Assembly: GCA_016199325.1 (NCBI GenBank)
Contig: JACQGW010000342.1
Coordinates: forward strand, 1-5,646
Length of the DNA stretch: 5,646 bases
Reading direction: 5' to 3'
From: Chloroflexota bacterium
GTDB lineage: Bacteria > Chloroflexota > Dehalococcoidia > JACQGW01
Below, piece after piece: positions 1-5,617 of the stretch (positions within the stretch are counted from its first letter, which is position 1; each line of letters opens with the position of its first letter). The position numbers and the translations under genes were made by a program. The notes under the pieces were generated by a model that was not told the DNA's origin, ran no database searches, and saw only the letters and a list, made by a program, of their open reading frames with translations.

Positions 1-923
1 AGCATGATGTTCATGATGCCGATGCCGCCGACGACCAGCGAGATCCCGGCGATGCTGCCGAGCAGCAGGGTCATGACCATCGTGATCTGGGTTGCTACCT
101 GGAGCATGTCCTGCTGGCTGAGGATCGTAAAGTCGTCCTCGGCGGTCCGGTGGCGCTCGCGGAGGAGCGCGCCGATTTCCTGCGTGGCCCCCGCCATGGC
201 GCCGGCCTCGGCGACCTGGACGTTGATGCTGTTCACGTTGAAGCTGCCCCGGGCCGTGCGCTGCGGGAAGAGCCGCTGCTGGAGCGTCGTCAGCGGCATC
301 AGCGCCATATCGTCCTGGTTCCCCATCGGCCCGGCGCCCTTCGCCTCCATCACGCCCACGACGCGGAAGTTCACCCGGCGCGGCCCCATGCCCACGCTGA
401 CCGTCTGGTCGACCGCGTCGCCCTCGCCAAAGAGCGTCTTTGCCACGTTGGCCCCGAGCACGATGACGAGCGCCCGGCTCTCGACGTGCTGCCGGGTGAA
501 GAACTCGCCCTGGGCCGGATGAAAGTTCCGCACCGCGGGGTACTCCGGCGTGGTGCCGACGATGCGGGTGGCGACGTTCTGGCCGCCGGCGATGATCTGG
601 GCGAAGCTGCCCGTCTCGGGCGCCACGCCGGTGACGTCGACCACCTCTCCGATGGCGACGGCGTCGTCGTAGGTCAGCGTCGGAACAGAGCCGGCCTGGG
701 CCCGAACGCCGCCCTGCTGCTGGGCGCCCGGCCGAATGAAGAGCAGGTTAGTCCCCATGCCTTCGATCTGGCTCGTGATCATCACCTGGGCACCCTTGCC
801 GATGGACATCAGCGCGATGACGGCGGCGACGCCGATAATGATGCCGAGCATCGTCAGCGCCGACCGCAGCTTGTTGGCCGCCAGCGCCCGCAGGCCGACG
901 CGGAGCGAGTCGAGCACGTTCAT
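1..923 (-). CDS. MacB-like ABC transporter permease (3' end cut by window edge)
   Basis: Membrane subunit of a MacAB/LolCDE-type (type VII) ABC exporter. It couples cytoplasmic ATP hydrolysis to movements of an extracytoplasmic domain that push substrate outward. The sequence shows 307 codons. A short N-terminal amphipathic stretch is followed by TM1 at about residues 22-40 with the family motif [20 protein letters not shown] large extracytoplasmic MacB-type domain spans about residues 44-275. TM2 begins near 280 and runs into the hallmark [11 protein letters not shown] at residues 297-307, where the window ends. Family members of this kind usually have about 400 residues, so roughly the last two TM helices are missing. 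The start is supported by GGAGG (931-935) seven bases upstream and by an ATGA overlap with the ATPase stop, implying translational coupling. The nucleotide-binding domain is encoded separately, unlike E. coli MacB where it is fused. Substrate (drug, peptide, lipid or lipoprotein) is unknown. Confidence 0.95.
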   Translation of the reverse strand, partial: MNVLDSLRVGLRALAANKLRSALTMLGIIIGVAAVIALMSIGKGAQVMITSQIEGMGTNLLFIRPGAQQQGGVRAQAGSVPTLTYDDAVAIGEVVDVTGVAPETGSFAQIIAGGQNVATRIVGTTPEYPAVRNFHPAQGEFFTRQHVESRALVIVLGANVAKTLFGEGDAVDQTVSVGMGPRRVNFRVVGVMEAKGAGPMGNQDDMALMPLTTLQQRLFPQRTARGSFNVNSINVQVAEAGAMAGATQEIGALLRERHRTAEDDFTILSQQDMLQVATQITMVMTLLLGSIAGISLVVGGIGIMNIM

Positions 924-1636
924 GGTCGGACCTCCGCCAGCGCGGCCGCCGCGATCCTGGGGTCGGCGACGACCTCATCGCTCGTGATCAGGCCATCGCG
1001 CAGATGGATGATCCGGCGAGTATGCTGGGCGATCTCCCGCTCGTGGGTGACGAAGATGACGGTAATGCCGTGCTCGGCATTGAGCTGCTGGAAGATCGCC
1101 ATGATCTCCTCGCTCGTCCGCGTGTCCAGGGCGCCGGTCGGCTCGTCGGCCAGGATGATGCTCGGCCGGTTGACGAGGGCGCGGGCAATGGCGACCCGTT
1201 GCTGCTGGCCGCCGGAGAGCTCCGTCGGGCGGTGGCGGACCCGGTCGGTCAGCCCGACCATCTCCAGCGCGGCCAGTGCCCGCGCCCGCCGCTCGCCGAC
1301 GCCGGCGTAGATGAGCGGCAGCTCGACCTGCTCCAGCGCCGTGATGCGCGGCAGCAGGTTGAAGCTCTGGAAGACGAACCCGATCTTCCGGTTGCGGATC
1401 TCGGCGAGCTGGTTGTCCGAGAGCCGGGACACCTCGATGCCGTCAAGCTCGTAGGTTCCGGCCGTCGGCTGGTCGAGACAGCCGAGGATGTTCATCAGGG
1501 TCGACTTCCCGGAGCCGCTCGGCCCCATGATGGCGACGAGCTCGCCGCGGCCGACGTCGAGGTCGACGCCGCGGAGCGCCTGGACCTCGACGGAGCCGAG
1601 CGCATAGGTCTTGGCGAGACGGCGGATGCGAATCAT
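920..1636 (-). CDS. MacB/LolD-type ABC transporter ATP-binding protein
   Basis: Cytoplasmic ATPase that should dimerise under the adjacent permease and power export. At 238 residues it has the usual length for stand-alone members of this family. Every catalytic element is intact: Walker [10 protein letters not shown] at 38-46 (Lys44), Q-loop Gln90 in [10 protein letters not shown], signature LSGGQ at 140-144, Walker B IILADE at 160-165 (Asp164, Glu165), D-loop GALD at 168-171 and the switch histidine His198. The words [10 protein letters not shown] after Walker A and [10 protein letters not shown] before the Q-loop are typical of the MacB/LolD branch. The start codon has GGGAG six bases upstream. 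The gene begins 12 bp after the fusion-protein stop, and its TGA overlaps the permease ATG, so the three genes form one operon. A role in efflux is likely, but the substrate cannot be assigned. Confidence 0.97.
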   Translation of the reverse strand: MIRIRRLAKTYALGSVEVQALRGVDLDVGRGELVAIMGPSGSGKSTLMNILGCLDQPTAGTYELDGIEVSRLSDNQLAEIRNRKIGFVFQSFNLLPRITALEQVELPLIYAGVGERRARALAALEMVGLTDRVRHRPTELSGGQQQRVAIARALVNRPSIILADEPTGALDTRTSEEIMAIFQQLNAEHGITVIFVTHEREIAQHTRRIIHLRDGLITSDEVVADPRIAAAALAEVRP

Positions 1637-1648
1637 CGTCGGCTCCCA

Positions 1649-3313
1649 TCACCGGCGGATCGGCACGCCGGGCGCGGGAGCGGGTGCCCCGAAGCCGCCG
1701 CCGATCCGGGTCGGGTTGGCCGTCGTCGTCGCCGGGATCACGACCTGTTCGCCTTCTGCCAGCCCCTCGACGATCTCCGTCTGCTGCTCGCCGACGAGCC
1801 CGGTTCGAACGACCCGCGTCTGCGGCTTGCCGTCGGCGATGATCTCGACGATCTGGTCGCGGCCCTGGCGCCGGATGGCCCGGCTCGGCACGACGAGGGC
1901 GTTCGCCTTCTGGTCGGCAATGATCGTGACGTTGACGGTCATCCCGGCCGGCAGCGTCGCGTCGCCCTCAGCGCCGACGGATACGAGATAGGTCACGACG
2001 CCCTGTTGAACCGTTCCGCTCGGCGCCACGCTGAGGACCCGGCCCTGAATGCGCCGGTTGAGCGCGTCCACCGTGATGACGGCCGGCTTGCCCGGCGCCA
2101 CGCGGCCGATGTCGGCCTCGTCCACGTTGACGTCGACGCGGAACTGGGTCGGGTCGACCAGCGAGACCACGGCCGCGCCGCCGCCAATCTGCTCGCCAAC
2201 GTTGGCGCCGACGGCGGCGGCGACCCCGGCGAACGGGGCCGTGAGCGTGGCGTTCTGGAGGTCGAGCCTCGCCTGCTTGAGCGCGATCTCCGCCTGCTTG
2301 ATCGACTCCTCGGCGATAGCGATGTCCTGCGCCGTGGAGCCCGCTTGCTTCAGGGCGAGCTGGGCCTGCGCGCTGGCGACGCTCGACCGGGCCGCCTGGA
2401 TCTCGGCGCTCTTCGGTCCGGCCTTCAGTGCGTCGAGCCTCGCCTGAGCGGCGGCGAGTTGTGCGCGCGCGGTGTCCACCTGCTGCTCCGCCGCCGCCAG
2501 CTCCTCCGGCTTGGCGCCCTCCTGCGCCTGGGCCAGCCTGATCTGGGTCTGCTGGAGGGAGAGCTCTGCCGCCATCACCCGGGCGTTCTCGCCGTCGCAC
2601 GTGAACCCCTTGCCCCGGCTGCAGACGCCGTCGCGGCTGAGCTGGGCCGACCAGAGGCTGCTCTTCGCCTTCTCGACCTCCTGCTCGGCAAGCCTGACGC
2701 TGTCCGCGTCCGGCCCGGCCCTGAGCGTGACAAGGTCGCTCTGGGCCTTGGCCACCTGCGCCTGCGCCGCCATCAGGCTCTGCTCGGCGGCGCGCAGGTC
2801 GGCGTCGGCCGGGCCGGCGGTCACGTCGGCCAGCTTCGCCAGCGCGCTGTCGTAGGCGGCCTTCGCGGCGGCGACGTCCTCAGGACGAGCGCCGGCCTTG
2901 AACGCGTCGAGCCTGAGCTGAGCCGTCCGCAGCGACGATTCGGCCTGCTCGACCTTCAGCCTGAGCTGCGGTGTGTCGAGCTGGGCGAGCTGCTGGCCGG
3001 CGCTGACCGTATCGCCCACCTTCACGTCGACCGACGCCAGCCGGCCCGAGGTGGCGAAGGTGAGCCTCGCCTGCCGCGTCGCCACGACGTTGCCGGTGGT
3101 GCTGACGGACGTGACGAGCGGTCCGCGCTGGACGGCCGCGAGGTTGAGGGTCGGCGGCGGCGCCGGCCGGTTGATCTGCTGGTACCCGACGTAGCCGGCG
3201 GCGATGCTGGCGACCAGCGCGACCAGCAGCACCAGGAATTGGCGGATGCTCGGCCGCCAGGCCACTCCCTGGCGTACCCGCATGCCTTCGAGTCCACTTG
3301 CCCCAACGCTCAT
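1649..3313 (-). CDS. MacA/HlyD-family membrane fusion protein with extended coiled-coil hairpin
   Basis: Periplasmic or extracellular adaptor of the ABC exporter, membrane-anchored at its N terminus. The 554 residues show, in order: a cytoplasmic basic segment; TM about 24-42; the first half of the lipoyl/barrel-sandwich domain at about 75-118 (SGRLASVDVKVGDTVSAGQ); a long Ala/Gln/Glu-rich helical hairpin at about 118-355; the second lipoyl half at 356-388 (TAPFAGVAAAVGANVGEQI); a beta-barrel at about 388-455; a membrane-proximal domain at about 465-528; and a flexible Gly/Pro/Ala tail. The hairpin is far longer than in E. coli MacA (371 residues in total) and carries six L-x5-G kink motifs placed symmetrically around a two-cysteine tip. 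I see no R-x3-L-x6-S/T TolC-binding motif at the tip. This and the missing outer-membrane gene fit a monoderm-like exporter, but that is inference. The start is uncertain: Met1 has only a G-rich stretch upstream, and Met11 (3283) is a credible alternative that keeps the TM helix. Confidence 0.95.
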   Translation of the reverse strand: MSVGASGLEGMRVRQGVAWRPSIRQFLVLLVALVASIAAGYVGYQQINRPAPPPTLNLAAVQRGPLVTSVSTTGNVVATRQARLTFATSGRLASVDVKVGDTVSAGQQLAQLDTPQLRLKVEQAESSLRTAQLRLDAFKAGARPEDVAAAKAAYDSALAKLADVTAGPADADLRAAEQSLMAAQAQVAKAQSDLVTLRAGPDADSVRLAEQEVEKAKSSLWSAQLSRDGVCSRGKGFTCDGENARVMAAELSLQQTQIRLAQAQEGAKPEELAAAEQQVDTARAQLAAAQARLDALKAGPKSAEIQAARSSVASAQAQLALKQAGSTAQDIAIAEESIKQAEIALKQARLDLQNATLTAPFAGVAAAVGANVGEQIGGGAAVVSLVDPTQFRVDVNVDEADIGRVAPGKPAVITVDALNRRIQGRVLSVAPSGTVQQGVVTYLVSVGAEGDATLPAGMTVNVTIIADQKANALVVPSRAIRRQGRDQIVEIIADGKPQTRVVRTGLVGEQQTEIVEGLAEGEQVVIPATTTANPTRIGGGFGAPAPAPGVPIRR

Positions 3314-3382
3314 ACGCCCCCCCGAAGCAAAGAAGGTTCAGGCCGCCCTGCCCAGCACAGCGCCGGGCACGAAGGCCCCTTC

Positions 3383-3410
3383 CATAATAGCACTCCCAGA
3401 AGCCATTATG
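3383..3410 (-). promoter_or_regulatory. Possible promoter elements of the efflux operon
   Basis: This stretch lies 70-97 bases upstream of the fusion-protein start. On the minus strand it contains two hexamers resembling a -10 box, CATAAT (3405-3410) and TATTAT (3384-3389). They form part of an inverted repeat CATAAT...ATTATG with a 16-base gap. An 8-bp GC-rich pair, CGCCGGGC (3361-3368) and GCCCGGCG (3412-3419), flanks the region on a slightly different axis. I found no convincing -35 box at 16-18 bases from either hexamer. The location is right for a promoter, but the elements are weak. Confidence 0.25.
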
Positions 3411-3435
3411 CGCCCGGCGTGTTAAGGTTGGCCCG

Positions 3436-3455
3436 ACGATATGTTAATATATCGT
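3436..3455. promoter_or_regulatory. AT-rich dyad, candidate repressor operator
   Basis: ACGATAT-GTTAAT-ATATCGT is a 20-bp dyad with perfect 7-bp arms and a 6-base centre. It stands out as an AT-rich island in otherwise GC-rich DNA. It sits 123-142 bases upstream of the first gene of the efflux operon, with no gene between. Size and symmetry suit a dimeric winged-helix or TetR-type regulator; PadR- and MarR-family repressors often control such exporters. No regulator gene is in the window, so the binding protein is unknown. The same bases could also contribute a -10-like TATATT on the minus strand. Confidence 0.4.
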
Positions 3456-3501
3456 AAAGTGGCGGCCGCCGGTAGGCCGGCAGGCAGGGCCTGGGGGTTG
3501 A

Positions 3502-3563
3502 TGGTTTCTGGTTTGTGGCTCCGAAGGAAGCAACCAGAAACCAGAAACCACGAACCAGAAACC
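3502..3563. repeat. CCAGAAA heptamer repeats forming a 17-bp inverted repeat
   Basis: Four consecutive heptamers, CCAGAAA, CCAGAAA, CCACGAA and CCAGAAA, fill 3534-3561. The segment 3534-3550 is the reverse complement of 3502-3518 at 16 of 17 positions, with a 15-base loop between (3519-3533). The structure lies 17 bases beyond the stop of the small membrane-protein gene, so its transcript would end in a long stem-loop. There is no T-tract on either strand after the stem, so it is not a classical intrinsic terminator. Short heptamer repeats of this kind may be slippage-prone. I assign no function. Confidence 0.7.
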
Positions 3564-3566
3564 CGT

Positions 3567-3728
3567 TCATATGGCGAGGAGCAGCGCCTTGAAGAACTGC
3601 GCGGCGGTGGGGAAGAGCGCGAGCGTCAGCAGGAGGCTGAAGCCGATGGCCCAGAGGCTGCGCCAGCCGAACAGGACCAGCGTCTTCACGACGAGCACGA
3701 AAAGCACAATTGCCAGGACCGTCTCCAT
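3567..3728 (-). CDS. Small hydrophobic membrane protein, function unknown
   Basis: A 53-codon gene that I do not recognise as a named family. It begins METVLAIVLFVLVVK and is almost wholly hydrophobic. One likely membrane helix spans residues 2-20, with Lys15 inside it. After a short GWRS turn comes a second helix at about 24-42, then a third hydrophobic stretch with FFKALLLAI at the C terminus. Support for a real gene: 49 of 53 codons end in G or C, matching neighbouring genes, and AAGGTG (3737-3742) lies eight bases before the ATG. The frame stays open far upstream, but that extension is antisense to the plus-strand gene and has no coding character of its own. The gene points the same way as the efflux operon but is 253 bp from it, separated by repeats and a candidate operator, so it is probably transcribed separately. 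It could be an accessory membrane peptide or a toxin-like peptide; neither is shown. Confidence 0.7.
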   Translation of the reverse strand: METVLAIVLFVLVVKTLVLFGWRSLWAIGFSLLLTLALFPTAAQFFKALLLAI

Positions 3729-3798
3729 CTCCGTCGCACCTTGCTTATGGTAACTCACAAGAGGGCCGGGGACGGCAGAAGATACATCCGCCCCGCCC

Positions 3799-3827
3799 TT
3801 GCGGACCGTAGCGGAGGTCCGTATCAT
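3799..3827 (+). promoter_or_regulatory. Possible sigma-70-like promoter with a dyad in its spacer
   Basis: TTGCGG (3799-3804) and TATCAT (3822-3827) are 17 bases apart, which is the ideal spacing. They match the -35 and -10 consensus at TTG and at five of six positions respectively. The spacer is occupied by an inverted repeat, CGGACC (3802-3807) and GGTCCG (3816-3821). The site is about 100 bases upstream of the GrpB-family start and faces it. Chance matches of this quality are common, so this is tentative. Confidence 0.3.
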
Positions 3828-3876
3828 ACAGCAGGCCGGGTCGTGGAGCTGTTGGGATGATCGTCCTCGTGGCCGG

Positions 3877-3910
3877 CTCCCTCTCAGTGGAAGAGAGGCG
3901 GGGTGAGGGC
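3877..3910. repeat. Degenerate CTCTC/GAGAGG palindromic repeat
   Basis: CCTCTC (3880-3885) pairs with GAGAGG (3893-3898) across a 7-base loop, followed by GGCGGGGTGAGGGC. From memory it resembles a widespread intergenic repeat that pairs CCCTCTC with GAGAGGG and ends in CGGGGTGAGGG; this looks like a decayed copy. A GTG at 3903 inside it opens the downstream reading frame but is probably not used as a start. Confidence 0.4.
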
Positions 3911-3916
3911 ACATGT

Positions 3917-3923
3917 GGAGAGG
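3917..3923 (+). promoter_or_regulatory. Shine-Dalgarno that decides the GrpB-family start
   Basis: GGAGAGG is followed by a 6-base spacer and ATG at 3930. The upstream in-frame GTG at 3903 has no comparable site and lies in a repeat, so translation most likely begins at 3930. Confidence 0.75.
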
Positions 3924-3929
3924 TCCAGA

Positions 3930-4496
3930 ATGATCGTCATCGTGGAACCTGATCCCCGCTGGCCGTCGATCTTCGAGGCAGAGTCGCGGGCGATCGTCGG
4001 CGTCATCGGCGACCTGCTCGGCAGCGTCGAGCACATCGGCAGCACCTCGGTGCCGGGCCTTGCCGCCAAGCCGATCGTCGACATCCTCCCGGGCGTCGCC
4101 CGGTTCGCCGACCTCGACCGGTGCGTCGAGCCGCTCAAGGGCATCGGCTACACCTACGTCCCGGAGTACGAGGACGACATGCCGTTCCGCCGGTTCTTCA
4201 GAAAGCGGCCCCCGCCGAGCCCGTACGCGTTCAACGTCCACGTCGTCGAATACGGCTGTGACTTCTGGCAGGAGGACATCCTGTTCCGCGACTACCTGCG
4301 CGCACACCCCGACGCCGCCCGGGAATACGAGCGCCTCAAGCGGGAGCTGGCGCCGAAGTACGCCGACGTGAACGAGTATGCCGACGCGAAGACCGCGTTC
4401 ATCCAAGCGATCAGGACGCGCGCTCGGGCCGATCCCAGAGGAGCAGCCTGGCGCTGTCGTGGTCACGACGGTCGCGGCCGGACTCGACACTGCTGA
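3930..4496 (+). CDS. GrpB/UPF0157-family nucleotidyltransferase-fold protein
   Basis: A 188-residue cytoplasmic protein of the GrpB family, which has a nucleotidyltransferase-like fold and no firmly established general reaction. The family signature is very clear: EHIGSTSVPGLAAKPIVDI at residues 34-52, carrying the GS-type nucleotide-binding turn and the acidic Asp51. It is followed by FNVHVVE at 101-107 and the helical FRDYLRAHPDAAREYERLK at 119-137. YADAKTAFIQ at 150-159 completes the usual C-terminal helix. After about residue 164 there is an Arg/Gly-rich tail of roughly 24 residues, ending GRGRTRHC, that looks atypical and may be disordered. The ATG is chosen for its strong Shine-Dalgarno; a GTG nine codons upstream is the alternative. 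The stop TGA shares its last base with the ATG of nfo, so the two are probably co-expressed. The family call is firm; the function is not. Confidence 0.93.
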   Translation: MIVIVEPDPRWPSIFEAESRAIVGVIGDLLGSVEHIGSTSVPGLAAKPIVDILPGVARFADLDRCVEPLKGIGYTYVPEYEDDMPFRRFFRKRPPPSPYAFNVHVVEYGCDFWQEDILFRDYLRAHPDAAREYERLKRELAPKYADVNEYADAKTAFIQAIRTRARADPRGAAWRCRGHDGRGRTRHC

Positions 4497-5398
4497 TGGC
4501 TGACCGTTCGAAACCTCCACGAATTGGCGCCCACGTGGCCGGCGGGATCGGCAAGGGGATCGAGCGCGCGCTCGAAATCGGCGCCGAGTGCATCCAGATC
4601 TTCGCCAGCCCACCCCAGGCCTGGCGCCGGCCGAGCCACGACGACCGCTCGGTCGAGACGTTCCTCGACGGTTGCCGGCAGCACGGCATCGGCCCCGTCT
4701 TTCTCCACGGCATCTACCTCGTCAACCTCGGCGCGGCCAACGCCGACACCTACGGCAAGTCCGTCGAGGCGACGCGGGAGCACCTCCGCTGGGCCAACCG
4801 ACTCGGCGCCGGCGGCCTGATCATCCACCTGGGCAGTGCCGGCACGGCTCCCTATGAAGAGGCCGAGGATCGGGTCGTCGACGCGCTGGCGCGCATCCTG
4901 AGCGAGGACGACGGCTCAGCGCCGATCCTGCTGGAGAACTGCGCCGGCCAGGGCCAGACCATCGGCCGCAGCTTCACGGAGCTCGGCCGGGTCGTCGATC
5001 GGCTCGACCGCCATCCTCGCCTTGGCCTCTGCCTGGACACCGCCCACGTCTTCGCCGCCGGCTACGACATCACGGGTGCGGCCGGCCTGGCTGCGGTGAT
5101 CGAGGAGATCGAACAGGCCGTCGGGCTCGACCGGCTCCGCTGCATCCACGCCAACGACTCGAAATCCAGGCTCGCCAGCAACGTCGACCGGCACGAGAAC
5201 ATCGGCTTCGGCCAGATCGGCGAGGCGGCGTTCGCCCGGCTGTTGCACCACCCGGTCCTGCGGCCGCTGCCCTGGATCCTCGAAGTGCCCGGCATCGACG
5301 GCGGCGGCCCCGACCGCGCCAACGTCGAGATGCTCCGCCGTCTGGCGGGCTTGCCGGCGCTGGCCGAGCCTGACGTAGGAACTCGTAGGAGCTCGTAG
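4496..5398 (+). CDS. nfo: Endonuclease IV (AP endonuclease)
   Basis: Zinc-dependent TIM-barrel AP endonuclease of base-excision repair. It cleaves the DNA backbone 5' to abasic sites and removes blocked 3' ends. All nine metal ligands are visible: His71 (FLHGIYLVNL), His111 (IIHLGS), Glu147 (LLENCAGQG), Asp181 and His184 (LCLDTAHVFAAGYD), His218 (CIHANDSKS), Asp231 and His233 (NVDRHENIGFG), and Glu263 (ILEVPG). Each falls exactly two residues after its E. coli Nfo counterpart (69, 109, 145, 179, 182, 216, 229, 231, 261), so the core has no net insertion or deletion. At 300 residues it is slightly longer than E. coli Nfo (285). The extra C-terminal residues, ending DVGTRRSS, are encoded by a 10-bp DNA repeat and are probably not functional. 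The start overlaps the upstream stop as TGATG, with no strong Shine-Dalgarno, which suggests reinitiation after the GrpB-family gene. Confidence 0.97.
   Translation: MADRSKPPRIGAHVAGGIGKGIERALEIGAECIQIFASPPQAWRRPSHDDRSVETFLDGCRQHGIGPVFLHGIYLVNLGAANADTYGKSVEATREHLRWANRLGAGGLIIHLGSAGTAPYEEAEDRVVDALARILSEDDGSAPILLENCAGQGQTIGRSFTELGRVVDRLDRHPRLGLCLDTAHVFAAGYDITGAAGLAAVIEEIEQAVGLDRLRCIHANDSKSRLASNVDRHENIGFGQIGEAAFARLLHHPVLRPLPWILEVPGIDGGGPDRANVEMLRRLAGLPALAEPDVGTRRSS
5374..5398. repeat. 10-bp tandem repeat forming the 3' end of nfo
   Basis: CGTAGGA recurs at 5374 and 5384, and CGTAG at 5394, giving about 2.5 units of the 10-bp pattern CTCGTAGGAR. It encodes the last eight residues and the TAG stop of nfo. 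Because 10 is not a multiple of three, copy-number change would shift the reading frame of the tail. Related GTAGGA words continue to the right of the palindromic element. Confidence 0.65.
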
Positions 5399-5525
5399 CT
5401 TGGCAATGTCACATTTCCGGCCCGCCAAGAGTCATTTTGGCGCCCGGCAAGGATTGCGAGCGACCCAGGGCAGGCAACACATGCGCCGCTTTGGTAGATG
5501 GCACCTGGAATGTGACATTGCCAAG
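5399..5525. mobile_element. MITE-like element with 17-bp perfect terminal inverted repeats
   Basis: CTTGGCAATGTCACATT (5399-5415) is the exact reverse complement of AATGTGACATTGCCAAG (5509-5525). The 127-bp unit they bound encodes no plausible protein. GTAG occurs directly on both sides (5395-5398 and 5526-5529, with one shared G at the right border), which could be a 4-bp target duplication. The flanks are GTAGGA-rich repeats, so this may also be coincidence. Inside the left half is a second stem-loop at 5417-5447 (CCGG and CGCCAA pairing with TTGGCG and CCGG). The alternative is a structured 3'-end or REP-type sequence rather than a transposable element. No transposase is present, so movement would need one supplied in trans. 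Confidence 0.55.
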
Positions 5526-5575
5526 GTAGGAGGTTATCGGAGGTAGGAGGTTATCGGAGGTAGGAGGTTATCGGA
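5525..5575. repeat. Three perfect 17-bp tandem repeats
   Basis: GGTAGGAGGTTATCGGA occurs three times in succession at 5525, 5542 and 5559, without mismatch. It is followed by a diverged start of a fourth unit (GGTCGTAGGA). The first base overlaps the last base of the palindromic element. There are no unique spacers, so this is a simple tandem array and not a CRISPR. No gene overlaps it. Confidence 0.9.
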
Positions 5576-5617
5576 GGTCGTAGGAACGCCATCCTGCTCA
5601 GCCGCCTCCCCTCCCCC

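Noticed and set aside
4..1310. Plus-strand frames of 172 and 386 codons at the left end
   Set aside because: Both lie antisense to the MacB-like permease and ATPase, which carry diagnostic motifs. They show no domain of their own.
1004..3457. 817-codon open frame on the plus strand
   Set aside because: It is antisense to the ATPase and fusion-protein genes, which have full domain structure. Its composition is the low-complexity Arg/Asp/Leu/Gly mix expected from the opposite strand of GC-rich coding DNA.
3502..3550. Rho-independent terminator after the small membrane gene
   Set aside because: The stem is long, but neither strand has a run of T after it, and the stem is not GC-rich at its base. 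It is reported as a repeat instead.
3903..3929. GTG start of the GrpB-family gene nine codons upstream
   Set aside because: The GTG lies in a degraded palindromic repeat without a Shine-Dalgarno. The ATG at 3930 has GGAGAGG at ideal spacing, and its protein starts at the usual family position.
3729..4613. Upstream extension of the small membrane gene into a 348-codon minus-strand frame
   Set aside because: The extension is antisense to the well-supported GrpB-family and nfo genes and has no recognisable domain. Only the last 53 codons have their own Shine-Dalgarno and a coherent hydrophobic character.
5525..5575. Possible CRISPR array
   Set aside because: The 17-bp units follow each other directly without spacers and are shorter than CRISPR repeats. 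No cas gene is present.
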